In this document: positions 30,478 through 36,601 of the stretch, piece after piece | How positions within the stretch are numbered: the first letter of the stretch is position 1 | Layout of the letters: every line of letters starts with the position of its first letter | IMG/VR virus record: IMGVR_UViG_3300045965_000132 | Location: 1-39,319 of that record | Origin: a virus | DNA length: 39,319 nt | Strand: one strand, 5' to 3' | Notes under the pieces: model-generated | What the model saw: the letters and a program-made list of their open reading frames with translations, nothing else | Database searches by the model: none | Told to the model about the DNA's origin: nothing | Program-made: the position numbers and the translations under genes

Positions 30478-31202
30478 CAGAGCACCTGCAGTCGCGCGTA
30501 GACCTCGAGCAGCTGCTCCCGGGTACAGAGCAGCGTCCTCGTGGTCGCGTCGTAGAGCTTGAGGGCCGGATCGGCGAGCGCCGGGTCCGCCGTCCACCAG
30601 GTCCCGCTCTTAGGCGGAGCCTGGCGGAGGAGCGTGCGCTCCCCACCGAACGATGACTCGACCTTCGTGGAGAGCTTCGACAGGTCCGCGAACAGGTCGG
30701 CGTCGGTACGGTCGGCATCGGGAGCCGGCTCGACGCCGGCATCGTCGGGGGCCGCCTTCCCCTCCGCGCCGGACGCCTGAGCCGACTCCTCGTCGTCGAT
30801 GCTCAAATCCTCGGCCGCGGTGGCCGGCCGGCTCGCAGTGTTGCGGATCCGCAGGCAGTCCACCATATCCCGGCCGAAGCGGGTCTGCGTCACGAACAGC
30901 GTGACCTGCTTCCCGCGCCAGTCCTTCGTCAGCTTCCCGAACATGAGGTTCAGCGCGAGCCGGTTGGTCTTGTTGAGCACCAGCTCGCGGTCCATGCCCT
31001 TGAGCTTGAGCGACAGGGCGTTGCGGCGGACCTTGCCGTCCTGGAACTTGAGCCCGTCGTACTTGAGCACGTGCTCGATCGTGACGGTGAGCTCGGTCTT
31101 GCCGCGGGCCTGCAGGTCCTCGGACGTGAGCCACGGGGAGTCGTGGGCGATGCCGCTGTGACCCTCGTAGGGCTTTCCGACCTGCCGCTGTTGCTCGTTC
31201 AT
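30477..31202 (-). CDS. Probable ssDNA-binding/recombination protein
   Basis: 241 residues from ATG 31202 behind AGGAGGT. The core (residues 20-125) has SPWLTSEDLQARGKTELTVT, FQDGKVRRNALSLKLKG, LVLNKTNRLALNLMFGKLTK and DWRGKQVTLFVTQTRFG, a pattern shared by phage proteins encoded beside RecE/Cas4-like exonucleases. The middle is an acidic disordered linker (EEDLSIDDEESAQ-type), like the tails of SSB proteins. A C-terminal basic domain follows. Position after a RecE-like and a DnaQ-like exonuclease supports binding to the single strands they make. No RecT/Beta fold could be recognised. Confidence 0.65.
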   Translation of the reverse strand: MNEQQRQVGKPYEGHSGIAHDSPWLTSEDLQARGKTELTVTIEHVLKYDGLKFQDGKVRRNALSLKLKGMDRELVLNKTNRLALNLMFGKLTKDWRGKQVTLFVTQTRFGRDMVDCLRIRNTASRPATAAEDLSIDDEESAQASGAEGKAAPDDAGVEPAPDADRTDADLFADLSKLSTKVESSFGGERTLLRQAPPKSGTWWTADPALADPALKLYDATTRTLLCTREQLLEVYARLQVL

Positions 31203-31831
31203 GACGTGACCTCCTGTCGAATGGGTGATGACAACGCACGCGCCAGCGCGATCGTCAGCCGGACGTCGGTCAGCGCCTCGTGGGCGCCCTCGATGGGAAT
31301 GCCGAAGTACTGACAGAGGGTGGTGAGCTTGAAGTCGCGTGGCCCGTCCCCGGCTGGCGGAGCAAGGCGACTCAGCTCGAGCCGGTTCTCGTCGAACCAC
31401 CACATCGCCCGCTGCATCGTGTCGCGCACGCGCAGGTCGATCGGGAGCCAGAACGACTCGGCCTTCGCCGCCCGGATGAGCCGCGGCCCGTCGAACGTAG
31501 CGGCGTTGTGTCCGATCAACTTCGCGGCCATGTAGGCCCGGCCGGTGCGATGACTCACCAGGCGGACCGAGCGGTGCCGGTCGAGGAACTGGACGAACTG
31601 CGACAGCACCAGGCGCCGCGGCGCTGCGTCCTTCCACGCCTCGGGCGAGTAGTGGTTGATCTGCAGAGCCTCGAGGACGGCGTCGTCCGGGTTGAACGCG
31701 ATCTTCCGCTCGAACGTCTCCAGCTCCGTCCAGGTCTCCTCATCGACCGCGATCGCCGCGAGCTGGATATCCGGGTGCTGCGGCTCGACGCCGCCGGTCT
31801 CGAGGTCGAAGAAGACGGCCCGGGGCTTCAC
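31199..31831 (-). CDS. DnaQ-like 3'-5' exonuclease
   Basis: 210 residues with all DEDDh landmarks: FFDLETGG (Asp9, Glu11), IGHNAATFDGPRL (Asp114) and HEALTDV (His184, Asp189). These bind two metals for 3'-5' hydrolysis of nucleic acid. Stand-alone phage members act in proofreading-like or repair/recombination roles; no polymerase is encoded here. GTG 31831 overlaps the TGA of the RecE-like gene (GTGA), and the stop overlaps the next ATG, so it is part of a tightly coupled nuclease operon. Confidence 0.9.
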   Translation of the reverse strand: MKPRAVFFDLETGGVEPQHPDIQLAAIAVDEETWTELETFERKIAFNPDDAVLEALQINHYSPEAWKDAAPRRLVLSQFVQFLDRHRSVRLVSHRTGRAYMAAKLIGHNAATFDGPRLIRAAKAESFWLPIDLRVRDTMQRAMWWFDENRLELSRLAPPAGDGPRDFKLTTLCQYFGIPIEGAHEALTDVRLTIALARALSSPIRQEVTS

Positions 31832-32712
31832 GAGGCCACCTCCTCGCCCTCGGGCATCGACTCGAACGCCCGATCGGTGACGGTGGCCATGACGGGGCCC
31901 GGGAACATGCCGGGCCAGCGGTCGTCCCGCTCGCAGGCCTCGAGCGTCATCATGAGCTGCTCGTTCCGGACACTCCCGCAGACCAGGGCGGCCTGCTCGA
32001 GCTCGAAGACGCCGACGTCGTGGGGCGGCGTCGACTCGACGGCGATGAAATAGAACAGGGGAACCTCGCGCCCGAGCCGGGAGAGGCCGTCCATGTACCA
32101 GGCGGCCTTCCGGTGGTAGCCGTAGCGCGTCATCTCGTAGGGGCTGAAGTCGCGCAGCGAGCGCGTCGTCTTGACGTCTGCGACCCAGCCCTCACCCAGT
32201 AGGTCGGCGCGGCCGCGGCAGAGGCGCGGCTTGCCGGTCTTCCCGTGAGGCCAGCCCCACCAGAGCATCGTCAGCTCACGCTCGCGCGCCCGCGGCAGCA
32301 GCCGGCCCACCCGGGGGTGCGCCGTGATCGAGAGTGCCATGGCCCGGACCTTCTCCATGACGTCGGTCCGGAGCACCGTGAAGCCCCCCTGCTCGATGTC
32401 CGCGACCGCGTCCTTGTAGGCCCGGGTCGCGCGCGGCTTAGAGTTGCCGGCGGCGACGTCGAGCGGCTCCAAGACGAAGCGCTTCTCGAACAGCTCGGGC
32501 TCGAGCACCGCGGCGTGCAGCGCCGTGCCGAGTGCGAGTGACGGTGATTCCTCCGCCGGCTGGCCGAGCCGCCAGCGGTAGTGAAGCGGACTCACCTCGA
32601 GCCACTCGAGTCGGCCCGAGTTCATGGCGTCGAACTTCAGGTACTCGGCCATCGGGACGTCTCGGTAGAAGCCGCCCTCGACGGGATCGGCCAGCACGCG
32701 CTCAGTCGTCAT
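31828..32712 (-). CDS. RecE/exonuclease VIII-like PD-(D/E)XK exonuclease
   Basis: 294 residues. The N-terminal SPLHYRWR and LGTALHAAVLEPELFEKRF segments, followed by CRGRADLL (Asp170), VADVKTT (Asp179, Lys181) and YGYHRKAAWYMDGL, are the ordered motifs of the RecE C-terminal exonuclease family. The enzyme chews the 5' strand of double-stranded DNA to expose 3' ends for annealing. ATG 32712 overlaps the repeat-protein gene by 11 bp. No RecT was recognised; the 241-residue protein two genes downstream is a possible partner. Confidence 0.9.
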   Translation of the reverse strand: MTTERVLADPVEGGFYRDVPMAEYLKFDAMNSGRLEWLEVSPLHYRWRLGQPAEESPSLALGTALHAAVLEPELFEKRFVLEPLDVAAGNSKPRATRAYKDAVADIEQGGFTVLRTDVMEKVRAMALSITAHPRVGRLLPRARERELTMLWWGWPHGKTGKPRLCRGRADLLGEGWVADVKTTRSLRDFSPYEMTRYGYHRKAAWYMDGLSRLGREVPLFYFIAVESTPPHDVGVFELEQAALVCGSVRNEQLMMTLEACERDDRWPGMFPGPVMATVTDRAFESMPEGEEVAS

Positions 32713-33760
32713 GGCTCACCCTCCGCTCCACGAGCTCGCCATTAACGACCTCGTACCACGTGTCCGCCTTGATGCCATCCTCGCCGACGTAGCCCACGGC
32801 AACGCGCGGCCGACCTTCGACCTGGTCGCCATCCCACCACGCGATTACGACGCAGCCCTTCTCGCCTGCGCGAGCTCGGCTCTTCAAGCCAAGGCAGGCG
32901 GCGATCGAGCACTTGCCGGCGGTGGACGCCGGCGCGCGGTCCCCGGCGGTGGACGCCGGCGCGAGGTACCCGGCGGTGGACGCCGGCGCGCGGTGCCCGG
33001 CGGTGGACGCCGGCGCGCGGTACCCGGCGGTGGACGCCGGCGCGAGGTTCCCGGCGGTGGACGCCGGCGCGCGGTCCCCGGCGGTGGACGCCGGCGCGCG
33101 GTCCCCGGCGGTGGACGCCGGCGCGAGGTACCCGGCGGTGGACGCCGGCGCGCGGTCCCCGGCGGTGGACGCCGGCGCGCGGTCCCCGGCGGTGGACGCC
33201 GGCGCGAGGTCCCCGGCGGTGGACGCCGGCGCGCGGTGCCCGGCGGTGGACGCCGGCGCGCGGTACCCGGCGGTGGACGCCGGCGCGAGGTCCCCGGCGG
33301 TGGACGCCGGCGCGCGGTGCCCGGCGGTGGACGCCGGCGCGCGGTACCCGGCGGTGGACGCCGGCGCGAGGTCCCCGGCGGTGGACGCCGCACCCTCCCA
33401 TGCCTTGCTGTTCATCCGAATATAGGCGGTAGCTCCCACCAGCCCGCGCGCCTGGCCCTGCTGCACGAAGACCAGTTCACCCGTCCGAAACTTAACCTTC
33501 GAACCGTCGGGGAACCGCACGAGGTTTTCCGACGAATCCTCAACTTTGTAGATCTGCCACCATGCGAGAGGATCGTCGAGGCGCATCAGCCCGTAATCGC
33601 CGAGCCCGTACTCCAGCCCGTGAATGCCGCCGCCGCACTGCGCTCTGCCATCCCAGTCTGGAGCCGTCACAACAGCGCCGACCTCGATCGGATGCTTGAA
33701 ACCGTTGTAACTACCGCCATCCGCCTCGCATGTGCGCAACACGAGCACCGTCTTCGTCAC
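32702..33760 (-). CDS. Repeat protein with 18 nonapeptide units and conserved C-terminal domain
   Basis: 352 residues in three parts. Residues 1-120 form a globular head (GGGIHGLEYGLGDYGLMRLD; ENLVRFPDGSKVKFRTGELV). Then 17 full and one partial nonapeptide repeats follow, consensus ASTAG-[DYHN]-[LR]-AP. The C-terminus has CSIAACLGLKSRARAGEKGC, VVIAWWDG and IKADTWYEVVNGELV, a recurrent ending of proteins with ASATG/ASTAG-type repeat stems. Such repeats probably build a beta-solenoid. It lies between HNH and RecE-like genes and has no export signal, so an intracellular role is expected. Function unknown. Confidence 0.8.
   Translation of the reverse strand: MTKTVLVLRTCEADGGSYNGFKHPIEVGAVVTAPDWDGRAQCGGGIHGLEYGLGDYGLMRLDDPLAWWQIYKVEDSSENLVRFPDGSKVKFRTGELVFVQQGQARGLVGATAYIRMNSKAWEGAASTAGDLAPASTAGYRAPASTAGHRAPASTAGDLAPASTAGYRAPASTAGHRAPASTAGDLAPASTAGDRAPASTAGDRAPASTAGYLAPASTAGDRAPASTAGDRAPASTAGNLAPASTAGYRAPASTAGHRAPASTAGYLAPASTAGDRAPASTAGKCSIAACLGLKSRARAGEKGCVVIAWWDGDQVEGRPRVAVGYVGEDGIKADTWYEVVNGELVERRVSHDD
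32916..33390 (-). repeat. 27-bp tandem array with one four-way variable base per unit
   Basis: Seventeen full and one partial unit of 27 bp, contiguous and nearly identical in DNA. On the minus strand each unit reads GCG TCC ACC GCC GGG NAC CKC GCG CC-. N is G (8 units), T (5), C (3) or A (1), giving Asp, Tyr, His or Asn. K is T in every third unit exactly and G in the others (Leu/Arg/Arg), so a perfect 81-bp higher-order period overlies the 27-bp one. The absence of silent drift implies recent expansion or homogenisation. Confidence 0.95.
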
Positions 33761-34059
33761 GCGGCACGCTCCCGGAGCCGGCGGCCCCGCGCATAGGCGT
33801 CCTGCATGTTCGTGCTGTGGTTCCCGGCGTAGAGGTGTTGCGGCCGCACACAGGCCGGCGTGTCGCAGTGGTGGCAGATGATCCGGCCCTTCGGGATCCG
33901 GCCGTGGAACAGGCGGTAGGCCACGCGGTGCGCGTAATGGACGATGCCGCGGAGCTTGAAGATCCCGTAGCCCTCGCCCATCCGGGCGCGGCGCCAGATC
34001 CAGCAGCCGCCGGCCGTGACCCGGACGTGCCGACGCAGGGACTCGCGCGTGAGGATCAT
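33757..34059 (-). CDS. HNH endonuclease
   Basis: 100 residues with a complete HNH_3-type core: GGCWIWRRARMGEGYG start, HYAHRVAYRLFHG, IICHHCDTPACVRPQHLYAG (His63/His64, metal Cys residues) and GNHSTNMQDA (Asn80). Such enzymes nick or cut DNA; in cos-type phages HNH proteins near terminase assist end formation, while others are free-standing homing nucleases. It sits between the SbcC-like ATPase and the repeat gene. ATG 34059 overlaps the ATPase stop. Confidence 0.92.
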   Translation of the reverse strand: MILTRESLRRHVRVTAGGCWIWRRARMGEGYGIFKLRGIVHYAHRVAYRLFHGRIPKGRIICHHCDTPACVRPQHLYAGNHSTNMQDAYARGRRLRERAA

Positions 34060-35336
34060 GAACGCACCCCCTGCGCGGCGGCCGCGGCGACGGTCCCGTC
34101 CTCGATGACGACGGTCGCGCCCTCAGCCTCCACCCGCTCGAGCCAGAGCTGGGTGTCGTACTGGTCCGCGAGCTGCCCCATGAGCTCGAGCGCCTCGCTG
34201 TCGAGCAGCGAGGCGTCGCGCACCAACATGACGCGGAGCGACGGATTGAGCGCCGCCCCGATCGCGACCGAGACCCGGAGCTGCTCGGCCGCAGACGCCT
34301 GGTCGAACGGCAGGCCGTTGAGCGTGACGCCGCCGTTCACATCGAAGGCGAGCCCCTCAACCGGGAACTGCGCCTCCGCGATCGCCTTCTGCTTGGCGGC
34401 GAGGATCCCGTCGATCCGCTCCGTGAGCTTCGCCGACTCGGCCCGCTTTGCCTCGAGTTCGCGCTCGGCGGTCGCGCGAGAACGGTTCTCGCGTACCTTG
34501 CGGTTCGTCGCCTCGAGACCAGCCAGGCGCTCGCGGAGCGGCGCCAGGTCGACGTCCACCAGCTTGTCGACGCCCGCCTTCCACTCGGCGACGTTCAGCC
34601 GCTGGACCTCGGCACGCTTCTCGTACTCGGCAAGGCTGGCGGTGAGGGTCGCGATCTGCTCGCGGCAGGTCGCGATCGCGTCCTCGGTATCGTGTACGCG
34701 CTGGACCAGCTGCTCGGTCTTCTCGCGCGCATCCTTGTGCGAGAGGTTCGTCTCCTGCGCGCGTTCGATCTCGTCGAGCAGCTCGTGCGCCGAGACCTCG
34801 AGCTCCGGCGCCTCGTGCTGCGCGGGTATGCCGTCCAGGCGCGCCTTGAGCGCACGCCCCTCGCGGTTCACATCGGTCCGGGCGTTGAACGCCGCGTCGC
34901 GCTCCCGGTCGAGCTCGGCGAAGTCCAGACCCACGAGGGCCCGCAGCGTCGCCGCCTGGCCGGCCGGAGCCATGCGTGCGAACTCCAGCGGGTCGAACGA
35001 CAGGCTGCCGGTCAGGTCGTTGAGCCGGCCCTGCGGCGAGGTGAACCGGGCGCCGTCCTTGGTCTCTACGGTGAGAGTTCCGCCCCCCTCGGCCGTGAAG
35101 GTCCGTCTCACGATGAGTTCGCCGAGGTCGCAGGTGACCTCGGCGTGCTTCTCGCCGCGGCGCACCGGTTCCTTGCAGATCAGGTCCTTGCCGCCGAGCG
35201 CGTAGGCGATCGAATCGAGCACGGAGCTCTTTCCCTGCCCGTTGCGCCCGCCGACAATGACGACGTTCCCGTCCGGGCGGATCTCGACGGCCCGGATGCG
35301 CTTCACGTTCTTGACGACCAGGTCGAGGATCTTCAT
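34056..35336 (-). CDS. RecF/SbcC-like SMC-type ATPase
   Basis: 426 residues from ATG 35336. The N-terminus has VVKNVKRIRAVEI and the Walker A loop GGRNGQGKSSVLDSIAYALG (residues 29-48). A central coiled coil (about 140-330) contains heptads such as ERAQETNLSHKDAREKTEQL and AELEAKR-type runs, without a clear zinc hook. The C-terminal half-site has QLRVSVAIGAALNPSLRVML and RDASLLDSEALELM, the signature and Walker B region. Such ATPases act in DNA end processing or recombination. No SbcD-like nuclease is encoded; the HNH gene overlaps its stop and could be the partner. Confidence 0.9.
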   Translation of the reverse strand: MKILDLVVKNVKRIRAVEIRPDGNVVIVGGRNGQGKSSVLDSIAYALGGKDLICKEPVRRGEKHAEVTCDLGELIVRRTFTAEGGGTLTVETKDGARFTSPQGRLNDLTGSLSFDPLEFARMAPAGQAATLRALVGLDFAELDRERDAAFNARTDVNREGRALKARLDGIPAQHEAPELEVSAHELLDEIERAQETNLSHKDAREKTEQLVQRVHDTEDAIATCREQIATLTASLAEYEKRAEVQRLNVAEWKAGVDKLVDVDLAPLRERLAGLEATNRKVRENRSRATAERELEAKRAESAKLTERIDGILAAKQKAIAEAQFPVEGLAFDVNGGVTLNGLPFDQASAAEQLRVSVAIGAALNPSLRVMLVRDASLLDSEALELMGQLADQYDTQLWLERVEAEGATVVIEDGTVAAAAAQGVRS

Positions 35337-35524
35337 GGCCGCCCCCGCAGGAGCTCGAGCAGGCCGAGCAGGTCGGTCCACACGAGGGGAGCGACGTGGC
35401 CGCCGAAGTAGACGGCGGCCACGAACAGCATGACGGCGATGATGAACTCCCCGGTCGGGCGGGGAGCCCGGTCGGGGTCGAACGATGGGACGTGACGCGA
35501 GGGAGCTTTCTGGTCGGACTTCAT
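35333..35524 (-). CDS. Small single-pass membrane protein
   Basis: 63 residues from ATG 35524 behind GGAGGTC. It has a charged Pro-rich N-terminus (SRHVPSFDPDRAPRPTG) and one hydrophobic segment (residues 27-50, FIIAVMLFVAAVYFGGHVAP), and ends LLGLLELLRGRP. It is the first gene of the leftward early operon after the 35571-35647 dyad, with its stop overlapping the ATPase start. A superinfection-exclusion or host-takeover role would suit such a gene; nothing specific is seen. Confidence 0.65.
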   Translation of the reverse strand: MKSDQKAPSRHVPSFDPDRAPRPTGEFIIAVMLFVAAVYFGGHVAPLVWTDLLGLLELLRGRP

Positions 35525-35570
35525 GGCGACCTCCGATGTCGTCGGTGGCCGCCTGCAGCTGCTCAGATTC

Positions 35571-35647
35571 TTCGACCTAAACCCTGTCGCTCCTTCGGAT
35601 TACGCAAGTCAACCCGACTACTGATTATGCGACAGGCCAGGGTCGAA
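35571..35647. promoter_or_regulatory. Two-part long inverted repeat in the early intergenic region
   Basis: Outer arms TTCGACC (35571-35577) and GGTCGAA (35641-35647) and inner arms CCTGTCGC (35583-35590) and GCGACAGG (35629-35636) are arranged symmetrically around a 38-bp centre, which itself has AGTC-N5-GACT and is AT-richer. A TTGACT (minus strand) lies in the centre but lacks a good -10 at 16-18 bp. The gap 35525-35660 is among the largest non-coding stretches, and it precedes the early operon. Early promoter/operator or single-strand origin are the main options. Confidence 0.6.
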
Positions 35648-35660
35648 AAAAAGGGACAGC

Positions 35661-36014
35661 TCAGGCGGCTAGATCGAGTTCCAGCTGCCGAATCCCTTCC
35701 AGCCGGAGCGCCTCCTCCCATGGCGCCCGGGACTCGATGAGAACCACCTCCGCGAAGTTCAACCGCACGCGATGCCGGATGTGCATCGGCTTGAGCTCCA
35801 GGTTGTGCAGGTCTTCGATCAACCACTTGAGTGCGGCCTGCAATCTCGGGGCTGCTGCTGCCAGGTGCACCGCCCGGATCCTGACGAGCGGGTCGGCTGA
35901 CCAAATCGGCTGGTCACCCGAGTCGTCCGTCACGATCCACTGCCCTGCTCCATCTCGCCGCGCCCACCATTCTGAGTGTGCTGGTGGGACCATGCGGCGC
36001 ATTGGCACTGCCAT
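35661..36014 (-). CDS. Small phage hypothetical protein
   Basis: 117 residues from ATG 36014. It contains WWARRDGAGQWIVTDDSGDQ, then VHLAAAAPRLQAALKWLIED, a common phrase (AAP-x-L-x-x-AL) in small phage early proteins, and ends RLEGIRQLELDLAA. It abuts the stop of the 54-residue gene (TAG-ATG). After its stop a short TTTTTTT run precedes the long dyad. The family is widespread but without an assigned function. Confidence 0.65.
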   Translation of the reverse strand: MAVPMRRMVPPAHSEWWARRDGAGQWIVTDDSGDQPIWSADPLVRIRAVHLAAAAPRLQAALKWLIEDLHNLELKPMHIRHRVRLNFAEVVLIESRAPWEEALRLEGIRQLELDLAA

Positions 36015-36179
36015 CTACGCCACGCGCTCCCTCGGTACGACCCGCAAGATATCTTCGCGTGCCGCCGAATCCGGAGGTGGTGGTTCCGAGACTGCTTCGA
36101 GTGCGGCCTCGATAACCTCCTTCAGATCCTCCAGGTGCGAGACGACGAAGATTCCTACGAACTGAGGACGCCGTGACAT
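36015..36179 (-). CDS. 54-residue acidic protein
   Basis: ATG 36179 has a strong GAAGGAGG. The product has a beta-alpha start (RRPQFVGIFVVSHLEDLKEV), a helix rich in Glu/Ala, a Pro run (SEPPPPDSAA) and a short basic end. Its TAG immediately precedes the ATG of the next gene, indicating coupling. It may be a small regulatory or inhibitor protein. Not recognised. Confidence 0.65.
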   Translation of the reverse strand: MSRRPQFVGIFVVSHLEDLKEVIEAALEAVSEPPPPDSAAREDILRVVPRERVA

Positions 36180-36231
36180 CTGGCCCTCCTTCGCTGGCCG
36201 CCTTCACTCTGGCCGCCAGCCGCGAGGGACC

Positions 36232-36561
36232 CTACTCCCGATACTCCACGCGGTGCAATAGCTTTTTTGCCATGCCAGAAATGCGCCGCCGACTGGCCGT
36301 CCGCAGCCGACCGATGGATGCCCGGGTCGCGCGGTGCGCCCTGTGAACGACGTCGACCGATACGCCGATCGCTTCGGCGTACAGCTCGACGAACCTTTCC
36401 GGTGGATTCTTGATCGTGCCGCGCTCGAAGGCCCCGATCGCCTTGTTCGTGCGGGGGAAGTTGCGGCGCGCGAAGTGACGCACAACGTCTAACGCCGTGA
36501 GGGAGCCCGGCGCCGCCTTGCGCAGGAGAGTCAATGGTGTGTGGAGCACGGGCGACACCAT
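36232..36561 (-). CDS. XRE-type HTH regulator
   Basis: The conserved part (from about residue 20) reads TALDVVRHFARRNFPRTNKA, IGAFERGTIKNPPERFVELY and AEAIGVSVDVVHRAHRATR, an XRE/Cro-like helix-turn-helix with E-R-G in the expected loop. The start is uncertain: ATG 36561 lies within the -10 box described below, GTG 36549 would be leaderless, and there is no clear Shine-Dalgarno. The frame stays open upstream but overlaps terminase. As the first gene after terminase and before the early block it is a candidate master repressor or antirepressor switch. Confidence 0.7.
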   Translation of the reverse strand: MVSPVLHTPLTLLRKAAPGSLTALDVVRHFARRNFPRTNKAIGAFERGTIKNPPERFVELYAEAIGVSVDVVHRAHRATRASIGRLRTASRRRISGMAKKLLHRVEYRE

Positions 36562-36584
36562 AGCGGGCCGCAGCGGCGGGTCAA
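36557..36584 (-). promoter_or_regulatory. Sigma70-type promoter before the XRE gene
   Basis: On the minus strand TTGACC (36584-36579), a 16-bp spacer and TATGGT (36562-36557). It lies in the 40-70 bp between the terminase stop (36602) and the regulator. It would start transcription near 36550, giving a leaderless or near-leaderless message. Confidence 0.55.
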
Positions 36585-36601
36585 TAGCCTTTCCATAACT
36601 C

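Noticed and set aside
32916-33390. 27-bp array considered as a CRISPR array
   Set aside because: Units are contiguous with no unique spacers, and the array lies inside a coding frame with a conserved C-terminal domain.
32916-33390. Diversity-generating retroelement target
   Set aside because: Only the first base of NAC codons varies while the adjacent A stays fixed, and no reverse transcriptase or template repeat was seen.
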